A stretch of 64,000 bases of DNA, from contig NC_049992.1 in the NCBI RefSeq assembly GCF_000003815.2, forward strand, positions 3,209,703 through 3,273,702, read 5' to 3'. Of the stretch, positions 1-12,700 are shown piece by piece. Position numbers and translations under genes: made by a program. A model generated the notes under the pieces. It did no database searches. It saw nothing but the letters and a program-made list of their open reading frames with translations, and was not told where the DNA came from. The number at the start of each line of letters is the position of its first letter. The first letter of the stretch is position 1. Source of the stretch: Branchiostoma floridae. Lineage: Eukaryota > Chordata > Leptocardii > Amphioxiformes > Branchiostomatidae.

Positions 1-473
1 TTTTTATGAAACTGTTTGTAAAATGTTTTGTGAAAGATTTACAACGAAAAATAGAATGCGCTATGGCAAAACAAATATCCAAACACGTATCCCCACTTAC
101 TCACGTACATTTGCAAATTTCTGATTAACGGTTAACAGTTCACTATTTTGGGTTGTGCAAGTAAGTTTCTTTTGGTGCAAGTTACTTTTGGCTCAACTTG
201 CACCGGTGCAAGTTGACTGAAAAGTGTATTTCGAGCCCTGCAATTCAATGGAGTTAACTGGACAGTGAGTGCTGCCTGGATTAACTCCTGTATTGTGGCA
301 TTACAATTTCAATAGAATACAAAATGGTAAGTGAGTGGGTGTGTCAAAAGAATGTGTGTACAGCCAATGCAACTGAGAGAAACAGATCAAGGGTTCTGAA
401 GAAACAAAAGATCACTAGACCTAGAGTGCATCTTCCAGGGAAAGTAGATGTGTGTGTGAGTAGTTATACTAAC
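1..473. other. LSM4 downstream intron or flank with a MITE right end
   Basis: No exon is visible here. The minus strand is AT-rich and shows none of the Gly/Arg-rich coding expected for the rest of LSM4, so the last exon is probably left of the window. Positions 130-240 contain repeated GTGCAAGT words and end in TATTTCGAGCCCTG, the same terminus as the element at 5974-6354. This is probably the right end of another copy. Confidence 0.5.
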
Positions 474-2248
474 CTCTGTGTACAGGCCCCCCACGTCCCC
501 TGCCTCGGCTGCCCTGCTGTTTGGTGCGCTGTTTGCTGACGATGTCCTCCTTCACCATGTCGATGACCTCATCAGGAATACGCAAGTACTTGATGGTGCT
601 GCCACGGATGTAACACTCAGGCATGCGCCAGAAACGGTCACCATCCTGAGGGGGACAAAGGGAGCTGACTTAGAAGTACACTTGTGTTTATGAGTGTGTG
701 TGTGTGTGTGTGTGTGCAAGTGTGCAGAAGGGATGAGCAAATACTAGTACTTGATGGCGCTGCCTCGGATGTAACATGCGCCAGAAACAATTGCCATCCG
801 TGACAAAAGGAACAATTTAGTGTATTTCTGTTCATGTTCATGCAAGAGTGTGTGTGTGTGCGTACGTATGCATGTACATGTATATGTGCACTGGGAATAC
901 GCAGGTAGTTGATGGTGCTGCCGCGGATGTAGCACTCACTCGCCACTTAGGCATGCACCAGAAACGATCACCGTCCTGTGGGAGACAAAGGGAGCTGATT
1001 TCGAAGTCCAAGTGCACGTGTGTGTGTGTGTACTGGGAATATGCTGCTGTCCCGGACATAACACTGTGCCAGAAAGGATCTCCCTCCTGGTGGGAAAAAT
1101 GTAAAAAAATACATTTCAAACCATTAGGATGCTCAAAGCATTATGGTACACATACATGGTAAATTGTAAAATACATGCAGATCTCTGAACTGAAACACTG
1201 TATGCTTTATTGTAGCTCAATGCCTTGCAAATTGAAAAAAAAAATAATTAAGATTAGAACTGCAACACTTTTGTAAGATAAACCCATAACATTCATCTGA
1301 TTCCCACCCACCCGTGATGTGCAGATGACGTCCCTGAGTTTGATGTTCATCCAGTTGTCGCAGGCCTCCAGATGGCCGTTGTACGTCTCTCCGTTCTTCA
1401 GCTCCACCAGCTGGGAAACACAAGAAACAAACTTGGAGAAAAGTCTACTTCACACCTACATGTAAGAAAAAATAAGAGCACAGAATGCAGAGCTTGTGGT
1501 AGACATGCTTAAGCCATGGTTTTGTTAGAAAAAGTTGTCACAAACTTATTCTTCTTGAAATACGTAACAAGTATGAAGCTGAAGCCTTCTATCCTGGATG
1601 TGGTATAAAATAAAGGTATAAAGTTTATTACATGTAGTTATAATGAGCAAGTTAAACCATTCTTGATGCCCCATTTAAAATATTTCAAGATAGCAATTGT
1701 GACAATTAATTATGATGGATACTGATGCTTGTATGAACTGTTACAAACATTTTAATAATCTTATGCACTTCATACAAATGTAAATAGCACTGACGTAACT
1801 TACCATAGGGTGGTTCTGAGCAGTTTTCAGCAATGACAGAGGTAGCTGTGGAAAAGGGATATCATTTGTTAGTGAAACTTGTTTATAAATATGAAAAAAT
1901 GTCAAAATGCTATATATACCTTTATTTACAAATTACAATGTAACTTAGATACTTACTACTAAAGGAATGTTTCTGAACACTCCTAGTGCACTTACTGACT
2001 TCAGGTAACAAATATCAAGCACGTATACGTCTGTATATCATATACGTATCTCTGGTTTGACGTTGTTGTTACGTTACCACCATGCGGCCCTCCCTGCCCC
2101 CCTCCCCACCTAATCCAAAACAGCACGACAAACCGCCAAGAAATTTTCCCTGAAACAACGCTAAAGCTTCTTACAGGTCCTGTGCATTCCTTGTGCTATT
2201 AGATTAAGTTCTGTTTCACAGAATGACAGTTAGAACGACACTTACCAT
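474..2248 (-). CDS. LSM4: U6 snRNA-associated Sm-like protein LSm4 (partial, C-terminus outside window)
   Basis: LSm4 is a subunit of the LSm2-8 ring that binds the U6 snRNA 3' end and of the cytoplasmic LSm1-7 ring in mRNA decay. Coding exons on the minus strand are 2248-2246 (the ATG alone, followed directly by GTAAGT), 1845-1804, 1410-1312 and 645-474. Frame is continuous through 105 codons. Exon 2 encodes [14 protein letters not shown] and exon 3 encodes [14 protein letters not shown], the Sm1 motif region. Exon 4 encodes the Sm2 motif ([15 protein letters not shown]) and the start of the RG-rich tail (SRGRGRGG). The exon ends CACAGAG|GTTAGT. If that donor were not used, a TAG at 468-470 would end the protein after GGPVHRG. 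Human LSm4 is 139 residues, so about 35 remain outside. The intron between exons 3 and 4 holds three degenerate copies of the exon 4 start. The gene is head-to-head with DHX36. Confidence 0.96.
575..1110 (-). repeat. Exon echo array of LSM4 exon 4 (acceptor side) with TG microsatellites
   Basis: The start of LSM4 exon 4 plus its upstream intron and a TG run is tandemly repeated. The real exon start is near 575-645; degenerate copies are at about 741-800, 891-990 and 1036-1085. Copy 741-800 lost its acceptor (CACG in place of CAG) and 8 coding bases. Copy 891-990 keeps a CCCACAG acceptor but has an insertion that shifts frame. Copy 1036-1085 keeps CACCAG but is frameshifted. None can replace the real exon. 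Confidence 0.8.
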
Positions 2249-2640
2249 TTTTCTGGGACGATTTTTGACCGATTCGTGCAAAAAACAACCGGCACTGCCG
2301 AGATCTACTTCCGGCTACTCTTGGTGCATTGTGGGACGGTTCGAAACACTCTTTGTCGAAAGTTTCGCGTTTCGCAAGAAAAATAAGGGTCAAAACATTG
2401 GTTTGTTTCGTGCAAAGAAGGTATAGCAGATCTTTAGGCTCGATACGCTTACTGTACACAAACTTGAAGCGTTCAAGATAGCAGAAAACGGCAGAAAAAC
2501 TGAATTTGTACTAAACGGAAGGAAAAGAACTCCCGGCTTCAGGTCGACTTTGACATGTGATGTTCACAGCTTCTCTGTCTTCAAGACTTTACAACTCCTC
2601 CAAGGGACTTTTTCGAGACGTCTTAGCAAAGTCGGCAGAG
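2249..2640. promoter_or_regulatory. Probable shared bidirectional promoter of LSM4 and DHX36
   Basis: The LSM4 start codon (2248, minus) and the end of the predicted DHX36 5'UTR exon (2648, plus) are only 400 bp apart and diverge. An ETS-type core ACTTCCGG lies near 2309-2316, which is typical of housekeeping bidirectional promoters. No TATA box is obvious. Exact start sites cannot be read from sequence. Confidence 0.55.
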
Positions 2641-2648
2641 CACAGAGG
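2460..2648 (+). other. Probable non-coding first exon of DHX36
   Basis: The first coding exon of DHX36 begins at 3739 after a good acceptor (CTCTTCCAG), only 7 bases before its ATG, so a 5'UTR exon must exist upstream. The best donor is AGAGG|GTAAGT at 2648/2649, immediately downstream of the divergent LSM4 start. The 5' limit is a guess. Confidence 0.5.
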
Positions 2649-3119
2649 GTAAGTCTACTCTTGTGGTTTATTCAGTTGTCATGTAGCAGCGATCAGGACA
2701 AGTTTCTTTGCTGTGCCCTTCCAAATTATGGCGCCCCCCTCCCACTCAAATTTTATGCTGTATGTAACAGTACACTTGCAACACAGGGAGTAGAAATGTC
2801 TCTACATGGATACCTTTTTCAGGGAGGGAGTCACTGCAGCTATACTAATACAGTATTTCCTGCTTTGTCCTTCCGAAATTATGCCGCCCCCCTCCCACCC
2901 AAATCTCTATGAAGGATCTCTATCATCATCATTATCATCATCATCATTATTCATCTGGATTAATCTATCATTCTCCATAGTAACCAAGTACAACAGGGAT
3001 TTTTGTAAGTTAAGGCCTGTACAAAAATGGGGAGTTAGCCCCATCAGTATTTATCTGTAGTAGCCTTGTAACCATATATATACCATCGGGCGCTTGCTGT
3101 TATCTCTACGCCGCTGTAG

Positions 3120-3421
3120 GGGTAGTCAGCCCATCCAGTTAATAATAATAATAATAATAATCATCTGGTGTATTTTGCCAGCCAGTAGGTACCCAGTATG
3201 AGTAATGAGGCTGTTTAACGTGGTCGAGGCACCTCCTCGAGCACGGGACCCCCGTTTTACGTCCCTCCCGGAAGACAATTTGATTTCGTGGAAACTTCGT
3301 GAGGCTACAGCAATCCGGACGTCCTTGGTTGGTCCCCCATCCAAGCACTGTCCGGACCGTCGCGTTGCTTAACTTCCGAGATCGAGGGATCGGGTGACCA
3401 ACGCGCCACGCGGCCGTAGCG
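3120..3421 (-). mobile_element. 5S rRNA-derived SINE (SINE3-like)
   Basis: Read on the minus strand from about 3421, the sequence opens like a 5S rRNA gene: CTACGGCC, then CGATCTCGGAAGTTAAGC, then CTTGGATGGGGGACC, then a GCTGTAGCCT end. It continues into an unrelated body and finishes in an (ATT)n tail at about 3140-3160. A 5S head, body and simple-repeat tail is the SINE3 architecture. It lies antisense in DHX36 intron 1. Confidence 0.75.
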
Positions 3422-3745
3422 GGGGGAGTTTTATGAGGTCGGGTTAGGTCTCATCGATGATGTAAACTCAAAAGGCCGGCTACAAGCCTAAGTGGCGATA
3501 TCTCAAAAGGCTACTAGTAGCTAATCAGACAGGATGACAGAAGCATCCCAAAGCCGACCAGCGGATAATGGTGAACAGGCTGATCTGTATTGCTAAGTTA
3601 TAGATCTGTGTCAAGGATACGCAAGCCTTGTTGAGCTGGATTGCACTATCCGTGTCACTATATATATGATATCAGTCACCAGAGTTCCATGTACAGGTCT
3701 GTTTGTGTCTGCTGAGTCTTGTGTACTTGCTCTTCCAGGCCTGTC

Positions 3746-6700
3746 ATGGCAGAAGGATACGGAGGTTACGGGGGTCAAAGGGGAGGTCACGGTCGCCGAG
3801 GTCGGGGCGGCCATCGCGGCTGGAGAGGTCAAGGGCAGTCCAGGTCACACTGGTCAGGCGGTGGGGAAGATCAGAGGAGCTTTTCATCAGGTACGATGTG
3901 TTGATTTGTTTATCAATTTGTTTCATAGTAGACATGAGGAATCTTGTCTGTGTCTTCATGTGTGCGTACAATGTAACATTATACAGTCTAATTTACAGGA
4001 TTAAGGTCTTCAAATAAATGCTCAATGATCTGCAGGGGTATTTTGGTTTAGATGTAAACATCAGAGTCCAAAAGTTTTCTCAGTGTTGTCATGGCTTCTG
4101 AAGGACCCTGCATGTGCCACGCAAGTCACGGTTTGTATGCAAGTGGCCACTAGTGTCCGAAAGTGTATCCTAGAGACTACTAGTACAATGTTAGAGACTA
4201 TTAGTACGTCTGTATTAGCCTAGCTTCTTTTCAAACAATATCTTTGTGTACTAAACTGTCGGAATACCATGTATGCAGATTTATGCAGAGATTCAATAGC
4301 CTAGTTTTATTCACGATGTTTGTTCTAATTTATGTATGTGGAGATAACCCACAATTATTGTAATGTAACTCGCAATTCAGCTACCAAGCTGCAATGTTTT
4401 ACAAATAAAATCATTCATCATTCATCATAGGTCCAGTTACCAGAACAGGATGGAAACCTGCTGCCTTGTTGTCTAGAGGCAGACCAAAGGTACTGTTATC
4501 TTCTAATGCAGATAGAACAATGTGAAATTTTAACCCTTAATTTTTCAGACAGGTTCTGGGACTTGGGCAGTTCAAGATAAGGAGAGATCTGACTCTTCTG
4601 GTCTGAGAGATGAGACAATGGACTGTTGTTTTAAACCTCTCTTTTCCTGATCATATATTTTCAGGCTCTGCAGGCTGGAGATTTTGTGGTTTACTAATTC
4701 TGACTTGAGGTTCAGGAGGCTGGGATGGTCGAGGCAGGGGAGGGGGGCTTGGTGGCAGGAGGAGGCATCCCTCTGGCCTGAGAGAAGAGACAGTGGACTG
4801 TTGTTTTAAACCTCCCTACTCCTGACATATTTTCAGGCTCTGGGGACTGGAGAAGTTGGAGTTGTTTAAAACAATTCTGACTTGTATTACTTACAGGTTC
4901 AGGAGGGTATGGAGGCCGGGGCAGGGGAGGGGGGCGTGGCGGGAGGAGGGGGCATCCCTCCGGTCTGAGGGGGAAGGACATCGGGCTGTTCTACGCCAGG
5001 AAAAGCAAGGACAGGGAGAAGAGAGAGGTGAGCAGCGAGCCCTGCATTTTCATGGACTTTGTCTAGTTTCTTTTACATCAAATTCTTCAGAGAGCTCGAA
5101 AGCTATTTAAAAAGTCTGAAATACTACACAAATCTTGAGCTTTTACTCTTCAACTGTGTGAAGCTTTAAATTTCCCTTTGTGATCAAGTAAGTAAGTGAG
5201 AATGGAGATAAGTACATAAAGCCCCTTTTGTCTACATTGTTTTGCCTGCATTGTTTTGAGTGCCTAGGCCAGCTAGGAACTGGCCCTTTGCTCCTCTCTA
5301 TTAGGTTTTTCCTTATTGCACAGTCCCGAGCCATGGCTACAGCTGGCTTTCTTGTTCGATATGTTTATTTTACTTATTTATTGGTTTGGCTGTTCAGCAC
5401 ACAGAGCCAGGGCTGCTCAACAAGCCCATGGCTATTACATGATATATGAGTTAACAACATTTCCTGCAACTGTGGCAGCGGTCAGTGGTTCAGATGGACC
5501 AGAGTCAGGAACAGCACCTGTCCCAGCTGTTAACTCACCTGCGCCGGGACGACACACCTGCGGACAGGTGGAGGGATGACACACCTGCCGATAGGTGGAG
5601 GGATGACAATGCGCCACGCCCACAGCCGGCTGGAACCGGTCAGGACTGGTTTGAACAGGATGATGCAGACAGCTCAGGTTCAGGTACTGTTGTTTTGTCA
5701 GTGTAACTAAGTGCAAAGTAGTGTTTAATTTTTGTTTTGAAACAGATTCTGAAGTAACATTTTTTTATAGGTAAAAAGATACTTTGAATCTTAGATTTAA
5801 AGATTAGAATAAGACTTTGTACAACATCAGTTCTCTCCGTTAGATGTACTTAAATTGAATTCTTTTGCCAGTTGATTCTAGTTACTCTGAAGAAGTGTGA
5901 TGGATGTCACTCGAAATGTCCAGAAACAAGTCCAGTTGTAGAGATTGTTGTTTACCTGGATGTCTAACCTTTACAGGGCTCGAAATATATTTTTCTGCAT
6001 ACTGTACCTGCACTGGTGTAGGTAACATTGAAAATTATCTGCACCAGACAAATCTTACCTGCACCAGACAAATCTTACCTGCACCACTCCGAATTTAAAA
6101 AGTATGGATCATACTAAAATTGTTCTGGAACCATTGCTATTTTTTTTTCTTTTATACTTAATATAATGTTATTCTTAATAACATTCAATGCAGCTAATAA
6201 CAATCCACATACACGGCTACATCAAAGGTCATTTATGTATAAAACCCAGTACATGGAGCAATGCAGGTTAGGTGCAGGTAGAGACCAGAAATACCTGCAC
6301 AGCTCCAATTTTACCTGCACTAACCCGCATATGCACGTGGTATTTCGAGTCCTGATTTATAAACGCAACTTCACACTATTTATAGTTTAGTTTTACAGTC
6401 TTACCTCACAAGTTCACACATGGGGAGCAAATGTGTTTTGACCTCTAAATTAAAAATGGCAGAAGGTCAGTGAAACCAACTGATGATTATATGTTTACAT
6501 GTACATACAGGGTCCTCTTCACAAAGACTTGACAGCAGCAGTCAGAACTCTTCAAGTGTCCCACCAGCTGGTAGGAACACCTCCGGTGGTGAGAAGGAGT
6601 CTTGGGCTGAACCCGAGACGTCTTGGGCTGACTCTGAGACGTCTTGGAATGACCCTAAGGAGCTGTGTGCGGGTCCTGCTGCTGTTCTGCCGGTACAGAC

Positions 6701-9700
6701 CAGGGATGAGGCGCTGGACTCACGGCTGAAGTCAGAGCTAGACCAGATCAGGAGCAGCAACAACCAGTACAGGAGGATGCAGGTTGGTTGGATTGGTTAT
6801 TTGTTTTGTTTTTTTCCATCTCCAAGATCTTTATTACAAGTAAGGAAATTAGACCAATACATGTACTCACCCCCCCCCCCCACCCCCACACCTTCAGGGG
6901 TAGTTTCATATGTTGCAATAAGTGAAATGCAATATATACATAATTACAGTTGTCACAGGCCGTCAATTCAGGCAACAGAACAAATTTTGGCGTACTGCTT
7001 CTTTTGTCTAGCCTAGGTAACACCCTGTACATAGCATACAGTAGACTTAACTCTTCTTTTTTGTATCCCTTCAGGAATTCCGTGAAAAGCTGCCATCCTA
7101 CAACATGAGACAGGTGGGTTCTACTTTTAAGGTTTTTTACCATGACTTAACTGTCATCTCCTCAAGCCATTCAGCCACTATTGAGTGTAGATGCTTTTTC
7201 TATTACCTTGTATTCAAAGTAAACCATTCCTGCTATTACAATGCTTCTCTGCTTTATGTCAGTTATTTTACATAGCCATCATCATCACCATAATCGGCTG
7301 ACTGTAGGTGACTGTAAGTTTCTTTCAGTCCCGTTTGTTGGCAGTAAGATGAAGAAACTACATGTATCTGGGGGTGATCTGGCCTTGGTAGCCAACGGTT
7401 CTATTCTCCTTTCTGATAAAATTTGACGATGAAAAATTCTTTTAAATCAAACAAAGGAACTTCTGGAGCTGATCCACAAGAACCAGGTGGTGGTCATCAG
7501 TGGGGAGACGGGATGTGGGAAAACTACTCAGGTGAGTTGAAATTTTTCTTATTTTTCACTTGACTTTGACTTTATTCAAATCCGCATTTAGTATAAAATA
7601 CATTGTCAAGTATATTGTAGCTATTCTTCCTGTGGTCTTTTCAACAACTTAATAGGATGACAACTACACACACAAAAACACATATACAAACCATACAAAT
7701 TACAATGCACAATCATAAGATTCACACAAGTCATAATAAAAGTCTATTAAAAGGTAAGGCTACCTGAGGTCATAGGGGAACAATATGCTGCCAAGTAGAT
7801 TATTCCTTGCGTCTTTTTCTTCCAACTTATCTAAGTACAGAATTGTGGAAGATTTTATGTTTTTGCTGGTCTTTCAATGGTTCAATGGATCAAGCCCTTC
7901 TTGTCTTATCCTTACTGCCGCAAGCCTTTTAAACCTACCTTCATGGCATGTTATAGCAGTTGTGGCCATTGTAGTAGTTAAAATCTAGCTATATCAAACT
8001 CAAATATACGTATATGGTCATATTTATCAGAGTAGAGCAGTAGTACATAATCAAGCTTATCGTATCAGGTTAAAATTTTGTGTCAGCTTTTCACAAACTA
8101 GAGTACAAAGTGATTTCCGTTATATACATAGATTATGTTAATTAGCCTTGAGTTAACGTCACTGCTAGCTGCTATTTGATGGACCGCAGCAAAACGCCTG
8201 TTCAAAGAGAAAGTCACACGAAAAAACGCAATAAATGATATTTCAGCTGTCAATATTTGCATTTCATTCTTTAAAGATAATTATTGGCGAGAGAAGCGGT
8301 TAGTTCAACCAGCGAATGCATGAATGCATGGATCACTCAATTTAACCAAACCCTTCTTTACGCCCGATGACGTAATGGTGTCACCGTGGCTTAGCGGCCC
8401 ACGGCACTGGGTGAAGGTAGCAATTTGCTTCTGCAGCCGTGAACCGTGGGTTCGATCCCCACTTAGGACAATTTTTTTTCTTTGTTAGACAAATCTCGGG
8501 TAATGTTTTTTTAATAGAAGACAGACCAATTCAGTAATTCGATGTTTAAAAACTCTTTTTTCATGTGATTTTGTTGAACATCCAGGCTTTTTCCAAAATA
8601 CGCACCAGCCAGCTTTTTTCAGAAGCTTTCTTGTTTGTTTTCAGGTGTCTCAGTTCATCTTGGATGACATGATTGACAGAGGTCAGGGGTCACTGTGTCA
8701 TGTGATCTGTACCCAGCCCAGGAGAATAAGTGCTGTTGGGGTGAGTACTGATGCTCAAGGTAAAAAAAAGTAACGTTAGTATGGACTTAGACTATATTAT
8801 TTGTATCTCGTAAGTAGTGCATTTTCTATATTATTGAAATCACTAGTGATAGACGAAGAAAAACTTGGATGGAGTGTGTTAGGAGGGACATCAAGGTATG
8901 CTGTCTAACTGGACAGAGCCGCATGGAAGTGTGGTGTGAAGACTAGCCGACTGCATGCTGCCTACCCCTGTGTCAGGGATAGCAGCAGCAGTATAATCAA
9001 ACACTGGATACTACTACTACTACTGTATCTGCATATATATATGTATATTTATATATATGTAATATATATATATATATATGAGCATATGTATGAGCATAAT
9101 TGTATAATACTGACAGAAAAATGAGCTAACAATCCTGTTTCCCCTTTATTTTGCCAGGTGGCAGACAGAGTAGCATCTGAGAGAGGAGAGAGATGTGGGG
9201 AGGGGGGCAGCACAGGGTACTCCATACGGCTGGAAAAGTAAGTAAACACAATTTGAAAGTTTATTCAATGATATTATTGATAGTACTGTCCAGAGAACGC
9301 ATTCACTATCAGCTCAGGTATGTTGAAATATCCTTAGTTGATTTACATTTTGTACAGAAAAACACTTAATAAGCTATTTCTGTAAAATGGATTTTTGAGC
9401 CCAATCAGTTTTAACCATGATTGTGATTGTGTGTTTTATGTCCACCTCATACTGCAATGAATTGTAAAATGGGGACAGTTTAGACTGTTTGCTGCAACTC
9501 CTTAATTTTCTCAAGAAGCCTTCCATTAGGTAAAAGTTGAATGGTAAAAGTTGAATGGCTTCTCTTCTGCCTTACATTCTAACTGTTTGCCTCTCCACAG
9601 CAAACTGCCACGCCCCAAAGGCTCCATCCTCTACTGCACCACGGGCATCATCCTCAAGAGACTGCTGTCTGATCCGTGAGTTTTGTTTTAACAGTTTTTC

Positions 9701-12700
9701 TTTCAGTCACTATATGTATTGCTACCTTGTAGGAAGCAAAAATCCAGAGCCAGGGGTAACTACCGAGGATGATACTCTGGCATTTGCTATGTACTGTGGT
9801 TAAACATTTTGTCTCTTGGCATGAGTATCAAAGGAAATAGAAATATGACATATACCCTCTGATTTACCAGAGTATGGTTGGTTCAGTTTACTTGTTGTTT
9901 AATTCTTTATTTTTAAATGTCTGGTAACTGACAATGTCTTCTTGTTTGTCATGTCCTGAGAAACAAGACAGTTTATCCATACCTTGTTTCCAACCTGGTT
10001 ATAGACAAGGTTCTTTAACTTAAGATCTAATGTACTTGCTGTCTTATCTAATGTTGCTTCTACTCCCAGGTACCTCGGAGGAGTGTCCCACCTGATCCTA
10101 GATGAGGTCCATGAGAGAGACCTGCTGTCAGACTTCCTCACCATCATAGTCAGGGATCTGTTGCAAAACAGGTGGGGTCATAGGAGCTTCTTTTGTGTTT
10201 ATCTTGTGGACATGCATTTTTTTTTTGCTTTTACCAATTTACTAGTATCTAAACTTAACTTAAAGACTCACATACTCAAATAATGGATACTACTACTACT
10301 ACTACTACTACCCTATCAGCCACTTTTCATAGAGGTGGAGGAAAAAAGTTCATAGTAATCATGGCATCACATTGATGTTAGAGCTAATGTTAGTACATGT
10401 ATGTCACAAATATGTTCTTATTGGAGGTTAACCAAACTGTTTGCATGTATGTTGGGTCTTTCTCATTGGCAGTCTTGACCATGATTTGATATTTTGACAA
10501 CTCATTAATGCAGTCATTCCTACCTTCCTTCATTTACCACTTATTCCCTTATGATTCTTTTTATTCTCCCTTGCAGACCTGACTTAAAGCTGGTCTTGAT
10601 GAGTGCCACCCTGAATGCAGACCAGTTCTCAGCTTACTTTGGTAAGTTTCCAAATCTATTTGTATAACCAGGAAACAGTTCGGGATCTGTACTTGATACT
10701 GGATAACAACAAGTTTGCCATATGATTGGGTTTTGGGAATTACACACAGAGCTAGTATGGTGGGTTCTTTAACATTATGCTCAAAGTGTTAGAGACCCTC
10801 AACCATTTGATTTGAACTAGACCACTTCACTCTACTATAAGTACATTATTAGTTTGAAGTTGAATTGGTGCTTGTACACTGTACTTTGTAACTTCTTATG
10901 TCCCTAAATGCCTAATGGTTTTGATGTAAAATAATGTAATCAGAAAATAAACTGTCTCCCACCAACAGGAAACTCCCCAATGGCCAACATCCCTGGCTTC
11001 ACCTTCCCTGTGGAGGACTTATACTTGGAAGATGTCTTAGAACTCACCAGGTACACCTGTACAAATATCTTTAGTGAAGTATTTTGTTTCTGTGTGAGGT
11101 AGTTTGATCTTGAGTTATCTCCCATCCTGTTCTGTCTCCAGTATATAACTGTAAGTAACATCAAGCACAGTACCAATTTAGGTTCTTGGATTTCATTGTA
11201 CAAAATGCTAAATTTGGAGTGGAAGATCAATACAAAGTCTGAGTCTGAGAGGAAAGTCTGTACCTTAGTGCACACAGTTTCAGGGAGTGGATACCTCCTA
11301 ACACTACATGTATATGTTTTTGTCACAATGTCTTGATATTTGTTTCTGATTTGTAAGAATACAGAAAAATGATTCAGTGTGGTTTTATCATTCTCTGTAT
11401 ACATGTACGTTTTTGCCCAATAAAGAATGAAAAGTTTGCTTCCTCAGATATGACCCGCCTGAAGCCCAGACCAAGCCCCAGCGCAGAGTCTACGGCAGGA
11501 AGAGACGGGAGGAGATGGAAGAAAGGATGGAGAGAGAGGAGGAGGAAAAACAGGAGCTGAGGGAATATCTACAAACCATATCCAAAAGGTAGGATGGTTC
11601 ACCAATGAAATTTCAAAAAAACAAGTTACAGTTTTTGTTGTGTATAATCCACCTACATTTTCATGAATAAATGCATGTACTATGTCACATTGAAAGGGAA
11701 GATATGTATTCTAACTGTTATTTACACAACTTTAATTTTCACATTTTCCTCTAACCATCTTTCAGATATTCCTGGAGTACCCTTGATTCTCTGGAGAGAA
11801 TGGATCATCAGAACCTGGACCTGAACTTGACCATGGAGCTCATCAAGTACATTGCCTACAACAAACCTGTAAGATGTTTCTTGAATCAATTCAAAATATT
11901 CTTAATGTTCAGGTCAGCAAATTGCTTCAGAGGTGCCAGTTTTGGGTTCAAATTCTTATAATTCTGTACTCTCCAAGCAGAGGTTGGTGGGAAAATCGTG
12001 ACCTTTTCCTTTCATTTGTTTTTTGTCGATCAGCCTTGGTGGGAAGGCTGATCAGGAAAAAAAAAACAGATGTAAGGAAAAGGTCACCATTTTTCCCACC
12101 AACCTCTGCTTGGACAGTAATCATTTTGGAGTTTCAGGAGGAGTATGGTTAAAGATTACTTCACTTCTGTTTATTCTCTGTTGATATCAAGACATTTTAA
12201 TAAAAGATACTATTTGTTCGTACAGTTAAACAGGTTTATTTAGCAATGTCATTTTTCCTCCATTATAAACGTAGGATGTAGGCTTAACACAGTATACTAT
12301 ATAATATACATCTGTAAGTTCTACAAATAGGTAGTATAATTTTTTCCCACTAACCCCTGTAGGATGGAGCTATCCTGGTGTTCCTGCCTGGCTGGGACCA
12401 GATCAGTAAGGTCAACGACATGCTGGGGTCACAAGGCATGGCCAAATCAGGTGAGTGTATTGTGTATGATATTCCTTTTCTTTGTCAGAGTCTTTGTAAC
12501 AAAAAAGGGGGCTCTAAGTGGCAAATGTGCAGATGGCACACTTTTTGGACGGATTAGCCGTGAGGCTTGGTGGGCTGTCATTGCATCGTCATGGTGGGTA
12601 TATCGTGTATAAGTGCCTTCCCCAAGGGCTCAAGATTGGGGCATGGCGAGTATTGAACTTTGGACCTACTGATTCTGACTCCAAAGCTCTATCTTCTGCG

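Noticed and set aside
4437-4490. Possible extra DHX36 exon between a CATAG acceptor and AAAG|GTACTG donor
   Set aside because: It would leave phase 0, whereas the next real exon (4897) needs one carried base. Direct splicing of 3890 to 4897 preserves frame.
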